DNA of 64,000 bases from Poecilobothrus nobilitatus (Eukaryota; Arthropoda; Insecta; Diptera; Dolichopodidae), in the NCBI GenBank assembly GCA_947095535.1, contig OX352773.1, forward strand, positions 106,344,185 through 106,408,184, in the 5' to 3' direction. Each line of letters begins with the position of its first letter. The first letter of the stretch is position 1. Under the pieces are notes generated by a model. The model searched no databases and was not told the origin of the DNA. It worked only from the letters and a program-made list of their open reading frames with translations. Positions 21,971 to 32,593 of this stretch are shown here, piece after piece. A program made the position numbers and the translations under genes.

Positions 21971-22142
21971 TTATGTCAGTCATTTTTTTATAAGATATTT
22001 AATCTTTGAGTCGTTACGACTTACTATTTAATATATGATCGTATAATTATGCATTTATTAAGAAAATAAATTATTGTAAGCACATTTTATTAAAAAAAAA
22101 ACAGTATTTATTAACAAACAGCTCTTTGTTCATGAACCTCAT

Positions 22143-22300
22143 TCCAGTTATATATTATACACATACATAACTTGCAATAATACTAATTTCAAGATTAGTC
22201 ACAAAATATTCAATAAAATGAATATTACTTTAAATGAATTCACATGTATATTTCTTTAACATTCCGTATAATAACTTGTTTTTATTCTAATTATTAATTA
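22143..22300. repeat. Dispersed repeat DR1 fragment
   Basis: Nearly identical over about 140 bp to 20135-20275, from ACACATAC through TTGCAATAATACTAATTTCA to AATAACTTGTTTTTATTCTA. It lies just downstream of the third PolB-2 N-terminal fragment, as the first copy does. The pair was therefore duplicated together. Confidence 0.75.
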
Positions 22301-22609
22301 TTATTCGGAAAAGTATATATTTGTAAATAAGTAAGTACCCTGATTTTGTATCCAACTCTAAATTCCATCCTAATAATTTTTAACATAGTATGTAGGGACT
22401 TACATATTTTAACAGATATTTCCTTGGTATCAGTGGTGAACCAAGTCAATATCCAAATAATATTCAAGTACATAAATATATTACAAATGTGTAAACAATA
22501 GTTTAATATTATTTGTATAAGTTATAACTTATAATTTCTTTCATCTCCATTTTATTTTATAACAATTAATTAGTAGCACATTGAACACATAAAAATTCAT
22601 ATTATATGA

Positions 22610-22800
22610 TAATATATAGCAACCCGCTTCATTTTATTAGTTTAAAAGAAACGTCATTAAAATTATTTTATATTTAAATATAGACAAGATGATTAAAATA
22701 AAAATAATATTTCAAGCAATAATCGGTGGCCAAATTATGGTGAATCCAAAAACAAATAATTTTAATTCAAGATTTTTTTTCTTGGGAATCTTTTTTTCGA
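22610..22800. repeat. Repeat partly inverted relative to 3.74-3.93 kb
   Basis: 22610-22725 is the reverse complement of the 3790-3930 segment. 22735-22785 repeats the TTATGGTGAATCCAAAAA part in direct orientation. The two parts are joined differently in the two places. Confidence 0.55.
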
Positions 22801-22879
22801 GATTTTAATTTATTCGGCACTTCGGCATTTTCGTTATTTTTTTTAAGATTGTAAATCATTCGCAATTTTTGTTTTCGGA

Positions 22880-23230
22880 GCAGCGCATGTGTATGAAATT
22901 TTATTCATTGCTGCTTGCCCCACTAGTTCTATCGTTGCTTTTCCTTTAGATGGTGTGAATTTTGCAATGTTGTTTGCTTCATTATTTTCTGCTCTGCTTC
23001 TTCATCGGTGCGTATTTCGAAATATATATCCTGAACATCACTACCAGTGTAACCTTGCAATTTTTTCCATATCCTTTGTTTCTGGAATATTTTCTGCCTC
23101 AAATGTAATATCTGGTATTGTTTCTGCGTACCCTGATGTCGAAAAGCAGATGTGTTTCCCGTATTCTACATTGAAAAACCTCTTCTAAAAGCCTTTTCTT
23201 CGTAGTATTTGCCTGCCCTTTTTATCTATA
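22880..23230 (-). pseudogene. Degenerate coding relic, unrecognised
   Basis: Minus-strand pieces in different frames look protein-like: ETIPDITFEAENIPETKDME, YTGSDVQDIYFEIRTDEEAE and AKFTPSKGKATIELVGQA. They are separated by frame changes. I do not recognise the family. The 99-codon plus frame over the same DNA is probably a shadow. Confidence 0.3.
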
Positions 23231-23305
23231 TGTGCATACCCTACTCCAAATAAAAAAAATGCAATAAAATAAAATATGACAAATAAGACTACAGCAGCTT
23301 TCAGT

Positions 23306-23827
23306 TTATGTAGACTTGAAAAACGGATGTTTACTGAGCTTTTTCTTGAATTTATTTATATTAGGTATACTTTTTATTTCTGAAGGTAGCGCATTGTAAA
23401 TTCTGTAGGCTTTATTATGTGTAGCATCTTGATTATTAAATCCCATCCTGGATGAAATAATACGAGTGTTTTTAGCACTTCTTGTTCCAGAAAAATGGAT
23501 TTCACTGTTAAAAACCGACTTAATGTTTGTATTCAAGTTTTTGTGACATATTAGGTGTACATGTGTTGCAAGCATGGTATTTATCAAAATATTTATTGGT
23601 AATATTTTGTTCTTTTCATGAATTGTTCGAGTTGACGTTCTGCGTTTGTATCCAAATAGATTTTTAATAGCTTTATTTTGTGCTATTTGCAGTAAATTGA
23701 TATATTTGTTGTACGTATTTCTCCAAATAATTATGGCGTATGCAATGGTTGAGTACAACATACGAAAATATAATGACCTTTTCATACAGTATGAAACCCT
23801 CTTATTGATGTATATCAATCCATCCAA
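23306..23827 (-). pseudogene. LINE reverse transcriptase C-terminal fragment
   Basis: An uninterrupted 173-codon frame lacks the catalytic domain. It holds the RT thumb and tail: LYFRMLYSTIAYAIIIWRNT, INLLQIAQNKAIKNLFGY, then ARTR-like SGTRSAKNTRIISSRMGF and YNALPSEIKSIPNINKFKKK. This is the C-terminal region of jockey-type LINE ORF2. The ORF1 at 24474-25187 is on the same strand 650 bp upstream and may belong to the same element, with the rest of ORF2 deleted. Confidence 0.75.
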
Positions 23828-24473
23828 GTAGCAACTTGGTGGATTAAAATCAATACTATAAACAGTAGCATGCGTTGATATAACATGTTACCATCTGATT
23901 TAAAATATTTAAATTGTCAAAAATTAAAAAATATAAAAAAAAAAATTTTACATCTTAATACTAAACATATTTTTTATAATAGGTTTGAAATAATATGTAT
24001 GAATAATAGGTATGAAATATAGGTATGAATAATAGGGCAATAATATGAATAATAGGTTTGAAATAATATGTATGAAATTTATTAAGCTAAGCATGTGGCA
24101 AGATAGATATGCATATATGTGTTTATATATATATAGAAGTACAGATGTTAAAATAAAAGTGTAAAAAAAATATATATCATATGATTTCTAATTATTGTAA
24201 AATATATTGTAATTTAAAAAATAAAAAATTATATAGTATATAAAATTAATGTGCTTTTTATATGCAGAATTCAAATAATAATCTAAGTTATCTTTTAAAA
24301 ATAATGTAATTCGTAAAAAAAAATTGTGAGATAGTTTATAGAGTTGAAAACAGAAAATATTTAATATTATAGTAACAAAATTTAAAGTTCTTAAGAAAAA
24401 TATTAAAAATATTAAAAATAAGTATCCAGCATATAAATTTACCTCTTGCTCTTGTGAATGTAAGGTTCTGTAG

Positions 24474-25187
24474 TTACTTTTCAATGTTAAGAATTTTGTA
24501 TAGACGATTAATGTCGTTTCTCGATGTAATCTTATGGACGATGCTAGTTTCATTTTTTCGCAGGCAAATAGTGTTATCTTTAACCCAAAGAAATTTAAAT
24601 TGATTTGATAGTTTAATTTTTTTAGCTTCATGATATAGGCTGGACTGTAAAGATGATAGATGATGACGAAAGTAAATCTCCTTATTTCTATTATTATTAG
24701 TCAAATTTAATTCAGCTGTAAATAGGTGTGGATAGTTTCTTTTTTTTTCCATCAGCTCTTTTTTAGAATTCTCAGATTTAAATTTAACTATGTATAAAAT
24801 ATCCTGGGAAACATTCTCACTAATCTTTTTTTTTCTAATTATTTCAATATCCAATATATCATCTTGATCAATTTTCGCATTAATTTTGCTGGCAACATCC
24901 ATTAGGGTTTTATTTGGATTTTCTAGATTTGGAAGCCCGGCTATTACAACATTATTTTTTAAGGTATTTTGTATTGATTTATCAAGTACATATTCTAAAT
25001 TATTCACTTTATTTTCTAATGTGGTAATACCTCCCTCACAACTATCTATTCGTTTTCTTAGCTTTATGTTTTCATTACGTAACACTCTGTTTTCATTTAG
25101 TGACTCTTCTACTTGCTGTGATAGAAATGTTTGTCCCTTGAGTATTTCTAATATAACACTACCAACTTTTTTTAAAAACTGCGCCAT
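24474..25187 (-). CDS. LINE ORF1 protein (coiled coil plus RRM-like domain)
   Basis: An intact 237-codon frame. Residues 20-85 form a coiled coil (NENRVLRNENIKLRKRIDS, ENKVNNLEYVLDKSIQ). It is followed by an L1-type RNA-recognition-like core: NTLKNNVVIAGLPNLENPNK, RKKKISENVSQDILYIVKFK and KKELMEKKRNYPHLFT. A C-terminal part follows with HHLSSLQSSLYHEAKKIK and FLWVKDNTICLRKNETSIV. Such proteins trimerise and bind the element's RNA as nucleic-acid chaperones. The start MAQFLKK follows the 63-bp tandem array, which may be its 5' UTR. No full ORF2 follows. It is the best-preserved LINE protein in the window. Confidence 0.8.
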   Translation of the reverse strand: MAQFLKKVGSVILEILKGQTFLSQQVEESLNENRVLRNENIKLRKRIDSCEGGITTLENKVNNLEYVLDKSIQNTLKNNVVIAGLPNLENPNKTLMDVASKINAKIDQDDILDIEIIRKKKISENVSQDILYIVKFKSENSKKELMEKKRNYPHLFTAELNLTNNNRNKEIYFRHHLSSLQSSLYHEAKKIKLSNQFKFLWVKDNTICLRKNETSIVHKITSRNDINRLYKILNIEK

Positions 25188-25217
25188 CTTATTATCAGAA
25201 CATTCGGCAACATTAAA

Positions 25218-25402
25218 CTTTATGGTAACTCTGTAATTAATAAAATAACAAATTAATTTGAGAAATTTTGAGAAATTACACTTTATGGTAACTCTGTAAT
25301 TAATAAAATAACAAATTAATTTGAGAAATTTTGAGAAATTACACTTTATGGTAACTCTGTAATTAATAAAATAACAAATTAATTTGAGAAATTTTGAGAA
25401 AA
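25218..25402. repeat. Tandem array, 2.9 copies of a 63-bp unit
   Basis: Units start at 25218, 25281 and 25344 (CTTTATGGTAACTCTGTAAT...). They appear identical apart from the truncated last one. The array lies immediately upstream of the minus-strand LINE ORF1 start at 25187, where 5' UTR promoter monomers of some LINEs occur. Confidence 0.9.
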
Positions 25403-25404
25403 TT

Positions 25405-26560
25405 TTTTTGCTAGGTCCTCATTTATTAACTTTTGTAACTCTTCGCATGTGGATCCAGAATATCTCATTGCTAAATCATCCGCATACATTTAAGAATTTT
25501 TTTTCTTTTCTATTTATTGTTAAATTGTATAATAGACCACTAATATATATGGAAAAGAGCGTTGGCCCAAATGAGCTACTTTGTATTTGAATTCATCACC
25601 CCTTATACCGTGTTCATAGAGTATTCTCTTAAGTATGTTTCTGTCAACGCTATCAAAAGCTTTCAACATCGATCGACACCATAGCAACTTTTTAATCCAG
25701 ATCTAGATTAGCATAGAATTCTGTTACGACATCAAAGAGCGCTGCGAGCGCTGTACTAGACTTTGTTTTCAAACCATATTGTTTAACCCTATTTTTTGAA
25801 TCACCCGAATGAGCAGTTAATTGATAAATTACCAAGGTTTCAATTGCTTTACCCAATACAGTAGAGATAGTAATAGGCCTAAAGTTATTAAAATCTGCAG
25901 TATCACCACATTTTTGTGTAGATTAGTATGACTTTACTGCATTTAGTTCATTTTGGCATTTCTACCTGAATAAATGAATGATTTATAAGTTGTGTTAAGC
26001 TGTCACCAATTTCATCCTTACATATTTTAAGTAACTTCGGTGATATTTAATCTGCGCCTTCAGAGTAAGTATTTAATAGCCTATTAATCAGCTTTAAACA
26101 GTCCCTTCGATTTATTGTTTTGAATTTACTCTTCTTAATTTTCAAATTTCTTGAGTTTTCCGCTTTATTCTCGTGTTATTTAATTTGATATATAGTAGCT
26201 GCTTATAAATGTTATCATGATCCAAACAAAACCCATCCTCTTCACAATGCCTCTGCATATATTTTATTTCAGCATATCAACCATATTGCTGATGTATTTG
26301 TTCTATTCGAGAACCAGTTCGCGAAATTTTTGCTTTTTGTACTGTTAATTTATTGTAAACATATCGACCTTTTTCTCCCGAGCAATTATTAGGAGATCCT
26401 CAGTTTGCTTCTGCGTCGATTACCTCGTTTACTCTCTTACACTTTATTGGCTCCGGGAGGACGTTTTGGAATGCGTTACCAATACTCGAGCCTGACATTT
26501 AATCAACCTTTTCCTGTCTCACTTTCCACACATCACCGCCTGTTCACAATGCATAATTGT
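25405..26560 (-). pseudogene. LINE EN-RT linker and reverse transcriptase, degenerate
   Basis: From right to left come a linker (KRVNEVIDAEAN, YVYNKLTVQKAKISRTGSR), the RT fingers (SPKLLKICKDEIGDSLTQLI, DTADFNNFRPITISTVLGKA, VKQYGLKTKSSTALAALFDV) and motif A as KVAMVSIDVESF. The catalytic motif is YADDLAMRYSGS, with YADD at 25475-25486. Several frame changes occur. It ends just after the catalytic motif, against the 63-bp array, so it is a truncated copy lying upstream of the ORF1 gene. Confidence 0.75.
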
Positions 26561-26569
26561 ATGTCGCAT

Positions 26570-29030
26570 TAGCTCACTCTTTTAGAAAAGAAATTGGAAA
26601 TCTACTTTTTTAACAGTGGCCCTCGCTTCACTCTTTGTCAGGTCCCTTTAATGTGTCCAACATTTAGGAATCAATAGAATCGGTATTTATAAAAAATATT
26701 ATGCAATTTAATTATAAGTTTGATGAAGGAATTGATTTGGAAGAAGACTAGGTTGAAAAATTAAAAAAAAAATTTTTCAAATAAACTGTTTTTTTATATG
26801 AATACAGGAAACTTATCGGACTACCCTCGTAAAATAATTTATTAGTGTTACATTATTTAACTAAAACACTTTGAAAATAAATTGTATTCTAGTTAGCGGG
26901 ATTCCTAACAAATTTATGTGGTACAAACACCTTTTGATTTCATTGATATTACAATTATATACATATATTTATTTAAATTAAAGTTAAAATATTATAATTA
27001 ATAATGTTTAACATTTATTTTACAGTGGTTTTAACATATTGTTGGTGTGTGGTTTATTCCTTGTACACAACTAGAGGAAATTAAGCGTGGAATATATGAC
27101 AAAAGTCCTTATCGAAGATAATGTAACTAAATTTATTAAATTAATCAAAGAATAATTGCGCGTGAATTTGCAATGAATTTGCAAATAAAGAAAATTGAAT
27201 TAACAAAATAAAGAAAAATAATCTGCAATCGCTAAAAAAACTAACCAAAAATTTTTTTGCCAATTTCTTTTCTAACTTTACAGTTAAAATATTTTATTTA
27301 TATGTATTTAAAAATTAAGCATAAGTAAGAGTTTGTGTATTTTTGATAAAGTTATAATTATTTATATTATTTATATAATAATTTTTTTTTTAAATCTAAT
27401 CAATTTAACTAAGTTATAAATTTATGAAATAAACAGTTTCTTTTAACATATGTTGTTTGTTAATCTAAAAAAGCTTAGTAAAATTAAAAAGTTCGCATCA
27501 TATGGTATTTTATTAAAGATTAAAAAAAAATGGTCTTACTAAATCCACTGGAAGAAACAAGAAACAGTAAACAACCAAATTTAATTTCAAGTAATATTTT
27601 CGGAGATTTATAATCATATCACTCAAAGAATACTTAAAAAAGTTAGTATTTGATACTTTATAAAGTGTCGACGACTTGTAGACTGTGTTATTGATGTGTG
27701 TTGTAGACGTGTGCTTATGATGATTTAACGTTATTTATTGTAGCAACTATTTGCAATTATCATAAAAGTTAGGTGGCGTCCTTCTTAAATTGAGAAAACT
27801 GATAACTAAGGTAATGAATTGGTGAAAGATTCCTTACCTATCCTTATAAATTTTACGCACTACGAATTCTGTACATACATGTATGTATATAAAGACTAAA
27901 TATTAAAAAAAGCTATCAAAATTGTAGTAACTCAACTCAACCCTATCCACAATCCGTATAAAAAAAATTTAGTGGAAAAAGAATAATTCCAAAAAGTAAC
28001 GAAAGATGTCATCTATAAACGTGTTATTTATTCATTGACATATGATTTATTCGATTATTCATTTTTGTATTAGAATAATAGAATTTGTAATACAAAAAAG
28101 AATAAAGATTCATTCATAACTGGATAATCAAACAATTAAGTTGTGTGTGTCTTTTTTATATACACAAAACAGGAAAACAAGAAAAACAGAAGCCAATAAC
28201 AAGAAAAGAAATAAAATTTAATACATACCTGACTATAGAATAGAAAATTGCATACCACAAGGGCAGATTTACAGAAACGGCTCTTAATAAGGTATTTCGT
28301 ATTAATTTAGAATATTCCATGCAAAGCAATCAATGTACTTAGGTCTCTCCACTGTATTTACTATTGGTAAAAAAGAAAATTCAGCAAATTCAGATAATAC
28401 AAGTATTCACATATTTTACGCATTTTCGACAAAAATATACGTTATAAGCGTCATTTGAAAGAAAAACTTTAAGTGGAAAGGGTAATAAATACCATTTTGT
28501 ACCGTGAAAAATAGACTTTTCGAATTTTTGGATACACAGATAAAAACAAAGTGGACTTGAAAAACAAATTATAGTATAAATATAATATAGGCATTTTCAT
28601 ATCTATGTCTATGCAATAGTGTAGGTTGTTAGGAGTCCCCGTATTTTGGGCATCAGAAGTCAGACCGACATGATTTAAAAAAGATACTCACCGATTTTGT
28701 AGTAGAGTTTAAATTAGTTAACAAATAACAAATATTGACTTAAGCCCGCCCCAAAAACGGACTTGAAAAACTATGGTGGCACTTTCCGGAACTTTTATTT
28801 TATTTTTATTTTTAGTTTCTACGGACTAGGTTTTTTAAATCAGATCGGTCCGATTTCTGGCTCCTAACATATTGATGTTTATTTTTCGAAGTCCACAGCT
28901 AAAATGCGTGTGACTTAAAAAGTCTGAAATTATGAAAAGAATCAAACAAATAAACATTTATAATAAAAATTAACGAATTTTTTCTTTTAAGAAATAAAAT
29001 AACACTTCCTCATTTCCCATAACACTTTCA
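26570..29030. other. About 2.4 kb AT-rich DNA with no recognisable gene or known repeat
   Basis: I find no coding frame above background on either strand. Apart from the fold-back at 28627-28869, no segment obviously matches another part of the window. This is the best candidate for unique host intergenic DNA. Confidence 0.5.
28627..28869. repeat. Fold-back element with imperfect inverted ends
   Basis: TGTTAGGAG at 28627 is matched by CTCCTAACA at 28861-28869. 28653-28681 (CAGAAGTCAGACCGACATGA followed by T3A6) pairs with 28831-28860 with a few mismatches. The left arm holds about 18 extra bases. No coding content; it is possibly a MITE-like relic. Confidence 0.55.
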
Positions 29031-29033
29031 TCA

Positions 29034-29270
29034 TTGACAATTAATGGCTTTTCTCTAAAAAAGAAAAAAGTCTTAACTCACAAGATAAGGTACAATATTA
29101 GCATTATTACGATAAGGTACAACATTACAGATATTAGGAACAATAGCTGCTTTTGTTTTATTTTTGAAGATCACAACTTTTGTTTTCTCTTCGTTTATTT
29201 TAAGGTTGTTGTCAATGGCTCACTGAATAAATCTGTTAAGCTCTTCATTTACTATTGTTTCTAGTTCGAA
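29034..29270 (-). pseudogene. LINE reverse transcriptase, post-catalytic fragment
   Basis: The minus strand reads FELETIVNEELNRFIQ, a stop, AIDNNLKINEEKTKVVIFKN, KTKAAIVPNICNVV. This is the conserved thumb start that follows the YADD motif in LINE RTs. It joins an unrelated LOA fragment at 29278. The plus-strand 76-codon frame here is its shadow. Confidence 0.6.
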
Positions 29271-29277
29271 AATTGAA

Positions 29278-29405
29278 AAGGAAGCCAAAATTGGCCTAAT
29301 CCCAGTTAGCGAAATCCCAAGCAGACCTAGAGTCCGCATCTAGTTTCCTAGGATTGAGATAAGCAGGGAGAAGCCTCTCGAGTGCCTCCGACTCCATAAC
29401 CCCGT
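29278..29405 (+). repeat. Fragment of the LOA/I-like LINE ORF1 region
   Basis: Nearly the same as 13045-13165, from GAAGCCAAAATTGGCCTAAT through GATAAGCAGGGAGAA to TGCCTCCGACTCCATAACC. It is broken off at CCATAACC, and PolB-2 sequence starts within a few bases. Confidence 0.75.
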
Positions 29406-29409
29406 AACT

Positions 29410-29660
29410 ATGGAAAGCTATGCTGAGACTCTTGTAAGAAAACATCAAGAAATCTTATTCAAGATAATAAGGAACTGTAACGAAGTGGAGGAAAATATGA
29501 AAAATTGTGAAGCAAATATTAAAAATTTGGAAAAACTCTTATATACTGCCCAGAAAATCGTAAATTTCATGGAGTTTGCTCAAACGCTCCAACAAACTGG
29601 TACAGCAACCTCCTCTCGCAGTTCTTTGTTTGTAAAAGTTGTCTGGATCAACAGAATTCC
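29410..29660 (+). pseudogene. PolB-2 N-terminal fragment on the plus strand
   Basis: MESYAETLVRKHQEILF is followed by IIRNCNEVEENMKNCEANIK and NLEKLLYTAQK, a diverged copy of the polymerase N-terminus at 20122-19900 (minus). The match ends near residue 55. The remainder of the 88-codon frame is unmatched and runs into LINE ORF1 sequence. Confidence 0.65.
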
Positions 29661-29860
29661 CTCAGGCGGAATTTAAAGTAATAATTTCAAATCTCAGCGT
29701 TAACACAATAGAAGTCAAACTGGTCAAATACATAACAAGCAAGTAGAAATGTGATAATGTGCACTGCAAATTAATAACACCGAAGTGGCTAAAGTATAAA
29801 CCGAAATATTACACTTTTAAGGTTAGTTTACAGGAATCAAAAGTGAAACAAATTAAAAAC
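29661..29860 (+). pseudogene. Alpha LINE copy A, ORF1 C-terminal part (before NR1)
   Basis: Matches 9505-9700 nearly base for base, including LITPKWLKYKPKYYTF. It is interrupted after VKQIKN by the NR1 element and resumes at 31477 with LWQIGTNI. The uninterrupted order at 9690-9730 shows the pre-insertion sequence. Confidence 0.75.
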
Positions 29861-31476
29861 GAGGAAGAATACAGTTGCCTTTGGCAACTCTTAGATACCC
29901 GTACGAACCGTTAGTATGTTCACAGTCTGTCACTCTGCTTACAATATTATTTTTTTAATATTTTAGTATTTTAAAATAATTTGCGTGAATTTCATAATTT
30001 CTAGAACTATGGGTTGTACATATATTCAAACTATATGTTTATATGTACATTCTTCAAAAGCAGATTCTAACCTTCCACATAACGATTATCAATCCAAAAC
30101 TTTTTCAAATATTCTATAGTACCATTTAAACTAAGCGGTAAAATTAAATTTACTTAGTACAAAATAGTAAATATAATTTTAAATATTATATTATATTAAT
30201 GCGTACATAGTATATTTATATTGTTATAAATATATCGCCATACATTGCAATATTTCTTTAAAAATATTTCCATTCATAGAATAATTTCTTATAAGTACAA
30301 TAAAATACATATGTATATGTATGTAAATACGGCGTTATATAATATACATATATACTCTTATCATTCATTCATCAGTGACATATACGATATGTAAATAAAC
30401 ATGATATTATGTATGTATATCAATATCACATAAATAAAAATTCTTCAAGCAACCGTTATGTTGTTTATTTATTTAAATTTTTTTGTACTACGCTACAATT
30501 TAAAATTATCGAGTAAAACAAATGCAAAAAATTTGTTGAAGAAATTTGTTAGAAAATTTGAAAAAATCAAGTAACACTTTCGTCAATTATAAAGTAACCC
30601 TATATTTTTTAAAAAAGTTGTTAACAGAAATAAGAGTATAATGTTGAAGCTTTAATTTTTGTGTATTACTTCAAAAAAATTTTAACAGGTGTTCAAGTTA
30701 CAGGTGTTTAAAAATAGGAAATTTTCAGTTTTTGACCCCTTACAGCTCCTAAACGAGGAGTGATACAAAAAAAATTTGTGAAATGACTCATACTTATTTA
30801 TCTAACTTCTGTCCAAATTTCAAGTTTCCAACTCAAACCGTTTAGAAGATAGAAGGGTTGAAAGATTTTGCAAAATTTGAGTTTCTTATAACGGTAAATT
30901 AAGACACCGTATGCCACAAATATATATTTATTGTATATATACTTTTAAAGTTAATAAAAGTAGTAATCGTTTAGTGTTATCAAAATGAAGATATACCGTA
31001 TACAACTTGTGTTATAACAATTTAAATATAGAGCTTTTTTGAACCTTTGGGGAGCTGTAGCTCCGTAACAGGTGGGGCTACAAAAAAAAATTTTTAAAAA
31101 AATATAATTAATATTTTTGTGAGATCTATCAGCAGTTAAAACTTCATAGCTCTATTTCAAAAAAAATGTGGGGATCTAAAAGTTAGGTGTTCGAGAGCTA
31201 CCTTAAGGTTTAGTTCAAACTCAACCAAAAAAATAGGGAACCTACAAAGTACTCCCAGAATATTTTGTGTAAATTTCAAGATTCTAGCTTTCTTAGTTTT
31301 TGAGTTAGCGTGCTGACGGACAGACGGACGGACGGACGGACGGACATGGCTCAAAAGTCTTAGAATTTTTTTCTGATCCGATCCATACCTTTGAAGGTAT
31401 ATCTAGCTCGCTTATTTCAAGGTGTTACAAACGGAGGAGTAATTTTATTATACCCGATCCTATCGTACGGGTATAA
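29861..31476. mobile_element. NR1, 1.6-kb non-coding repeat, copy 1
   Basis: The left end is GAGGAAGAATACAGTTGCC, with GATACCCGTACGA at 29895. The right end is the hairpin TTATACCCG (31448-31456) ... CGGGTATAA (31468-31476). CGTACGGGTAT at the right is the inverse of ATACCCGTACG at the left. A (GGAC)n tract lies at 31316-31346. No coding frame is supported. The insertion is bounded precisely because the unoccupied site is present at 9690-9705. Copies recur at 38.62 kb (truncated) and 51.03 kb (complete). Confidence 0.8.
31316..31346. repeat. (GGAC)n microsatellite within NR1
   Basis: Repeated GGAC/GACG units, present at the same position in the NR1 copy near 52500. Confidence 0.85.
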
Positions 31477-31545
31477 CAAGAGCTTGTGGCAGATAGGAAC
31501 CAATATAAGGCCATTTATAAGAATCAATAAAAATGTAGGTAATAG

Positions 31546-31868
31546 CAAAGAACATATAATTATAAGAAGTCTCATCTCATACAAAATTTTGAAAATATTT
31601 TTTTTCATATGTGGGTTGTGATATGACGACCCACATCAGCATTTTTTTTCTTTCTGATTTTGTTTTTTTTTTCTCTTTCTCATTATATCAATTTCGCTCT
31701 TAAAATTTATATTATTTATACAATTTACATTGAAAACCAATAATAAAAAAAAAAAAAGAGAATAAGAGAATGCTTTTTTATTTTAGTTTTTCCCCCGACC
31801 GTACGCATCATTGATCTAAAAATTGTTAAAGTGTTCTGATGAGACTTCTTATAATTATATATTCTTTG
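31546..31868. mobile_element. 323-bp MITE, hAT-like, with TIRs and target-site duplication
   Basis: Terminal inverted repeats of 31 bp (31546-31576 and 31838-31868; CAAAGAACATATAATTATAA... versus CAAAGAATATATAATTATAA...) differ at one base. GTAATAG flanks both sides (31539-31545 and 31869-31875). A 7-8-bp duplication and CAAAG termini fit a non-autonomous hAT element. A small internal hairpin, ATGTGGGT...ACCCACAT, lies near 31610-31636. It is inserted in alpha LINE copy A. Confidence 0.85.
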
Positions 31869-31875
31869 GTAATAG

Positions 31876-32590
31876 TAAATTACAAATACACAACATTCAA
31901 TGAACACAAAATATGCAAAAAATAGTAAAACAAATACTAAATATTCAAACAATAACAATATTGATTTGTCCAAAATTAATAAAACAAAAAATAAACAAAC
32001 CAGAAAAAAAGAAAAACTTATAGAAAAAATAGCTATAATAACAATAATAATAATAATAACAATATTTTAAATTCAAACAGAACACTACCAATTTCATTAA
32101 CTCAAACACCACCAGAAAACATTTTGCCTCCGCCTAACTTAGTTATTAATTCACTACATAAGCCAGATTTAAATTTGGGTTCTAAAATAGAGATTCCACA
32201 AGTTCAAGTATAATGACTAACACAAAGTGCAATTTAGTCACTTCTACTAAGTCAAATGTATTTATTACAACAACTCCAATAACGTCTAAACAAAAATATC
32301 CTAACTCCAAGCAGGGAGAAATAATTATTATTGGTACTCCATGCACACAAATTTCAAATATTAACTGCAATACAACTTCTTGTATTAATCGCCAATAGCA
32401 TCTATTTCAAGTCCTTCCAATGCAAGTTTCGTTAATCCTGTATTACCTCCTATAGTCAGATTAACGAAAAACACGATAGCAAAAGATGATCATACCTATG
32501 TTTTGTCACGTTTTAGAGATCAAAAAATCTACGAAAATGTAACACTTTATTTAGCCTACTTGCATAAGGAGTTAGTAACAAGTTAATAAC
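31876..32590 (+). pseudogene. Alpha LINE copy A, N-rich region between ORF1 and EN
   Basis: It repeats the 9735-10020 segment (SLTQTPPENILPPPN-type) and continues further, with SKQGEIIIIGTPCTQIS near 32300 and RLTKNTIAKDDHTYVLSRF near 32460-32520. It would link ORF1 to the endonuclease. Stops and frame changes are frequent. I do not recognise a domain in the extension. Confidence 0.5.
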
Positions 32591-32593
32591 AAG

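Noticed and set aside
25218..25402. CRISPR-like regular repeats
   Set aside because: The 63-bp units are contiguous without spacers, and the DNA is plainly eukaryotic.
27000..28600. Host exon or gene in the repeat-poor interval
   Set aside because: No frame with sustained protein character, splice-site context or promoter was found.
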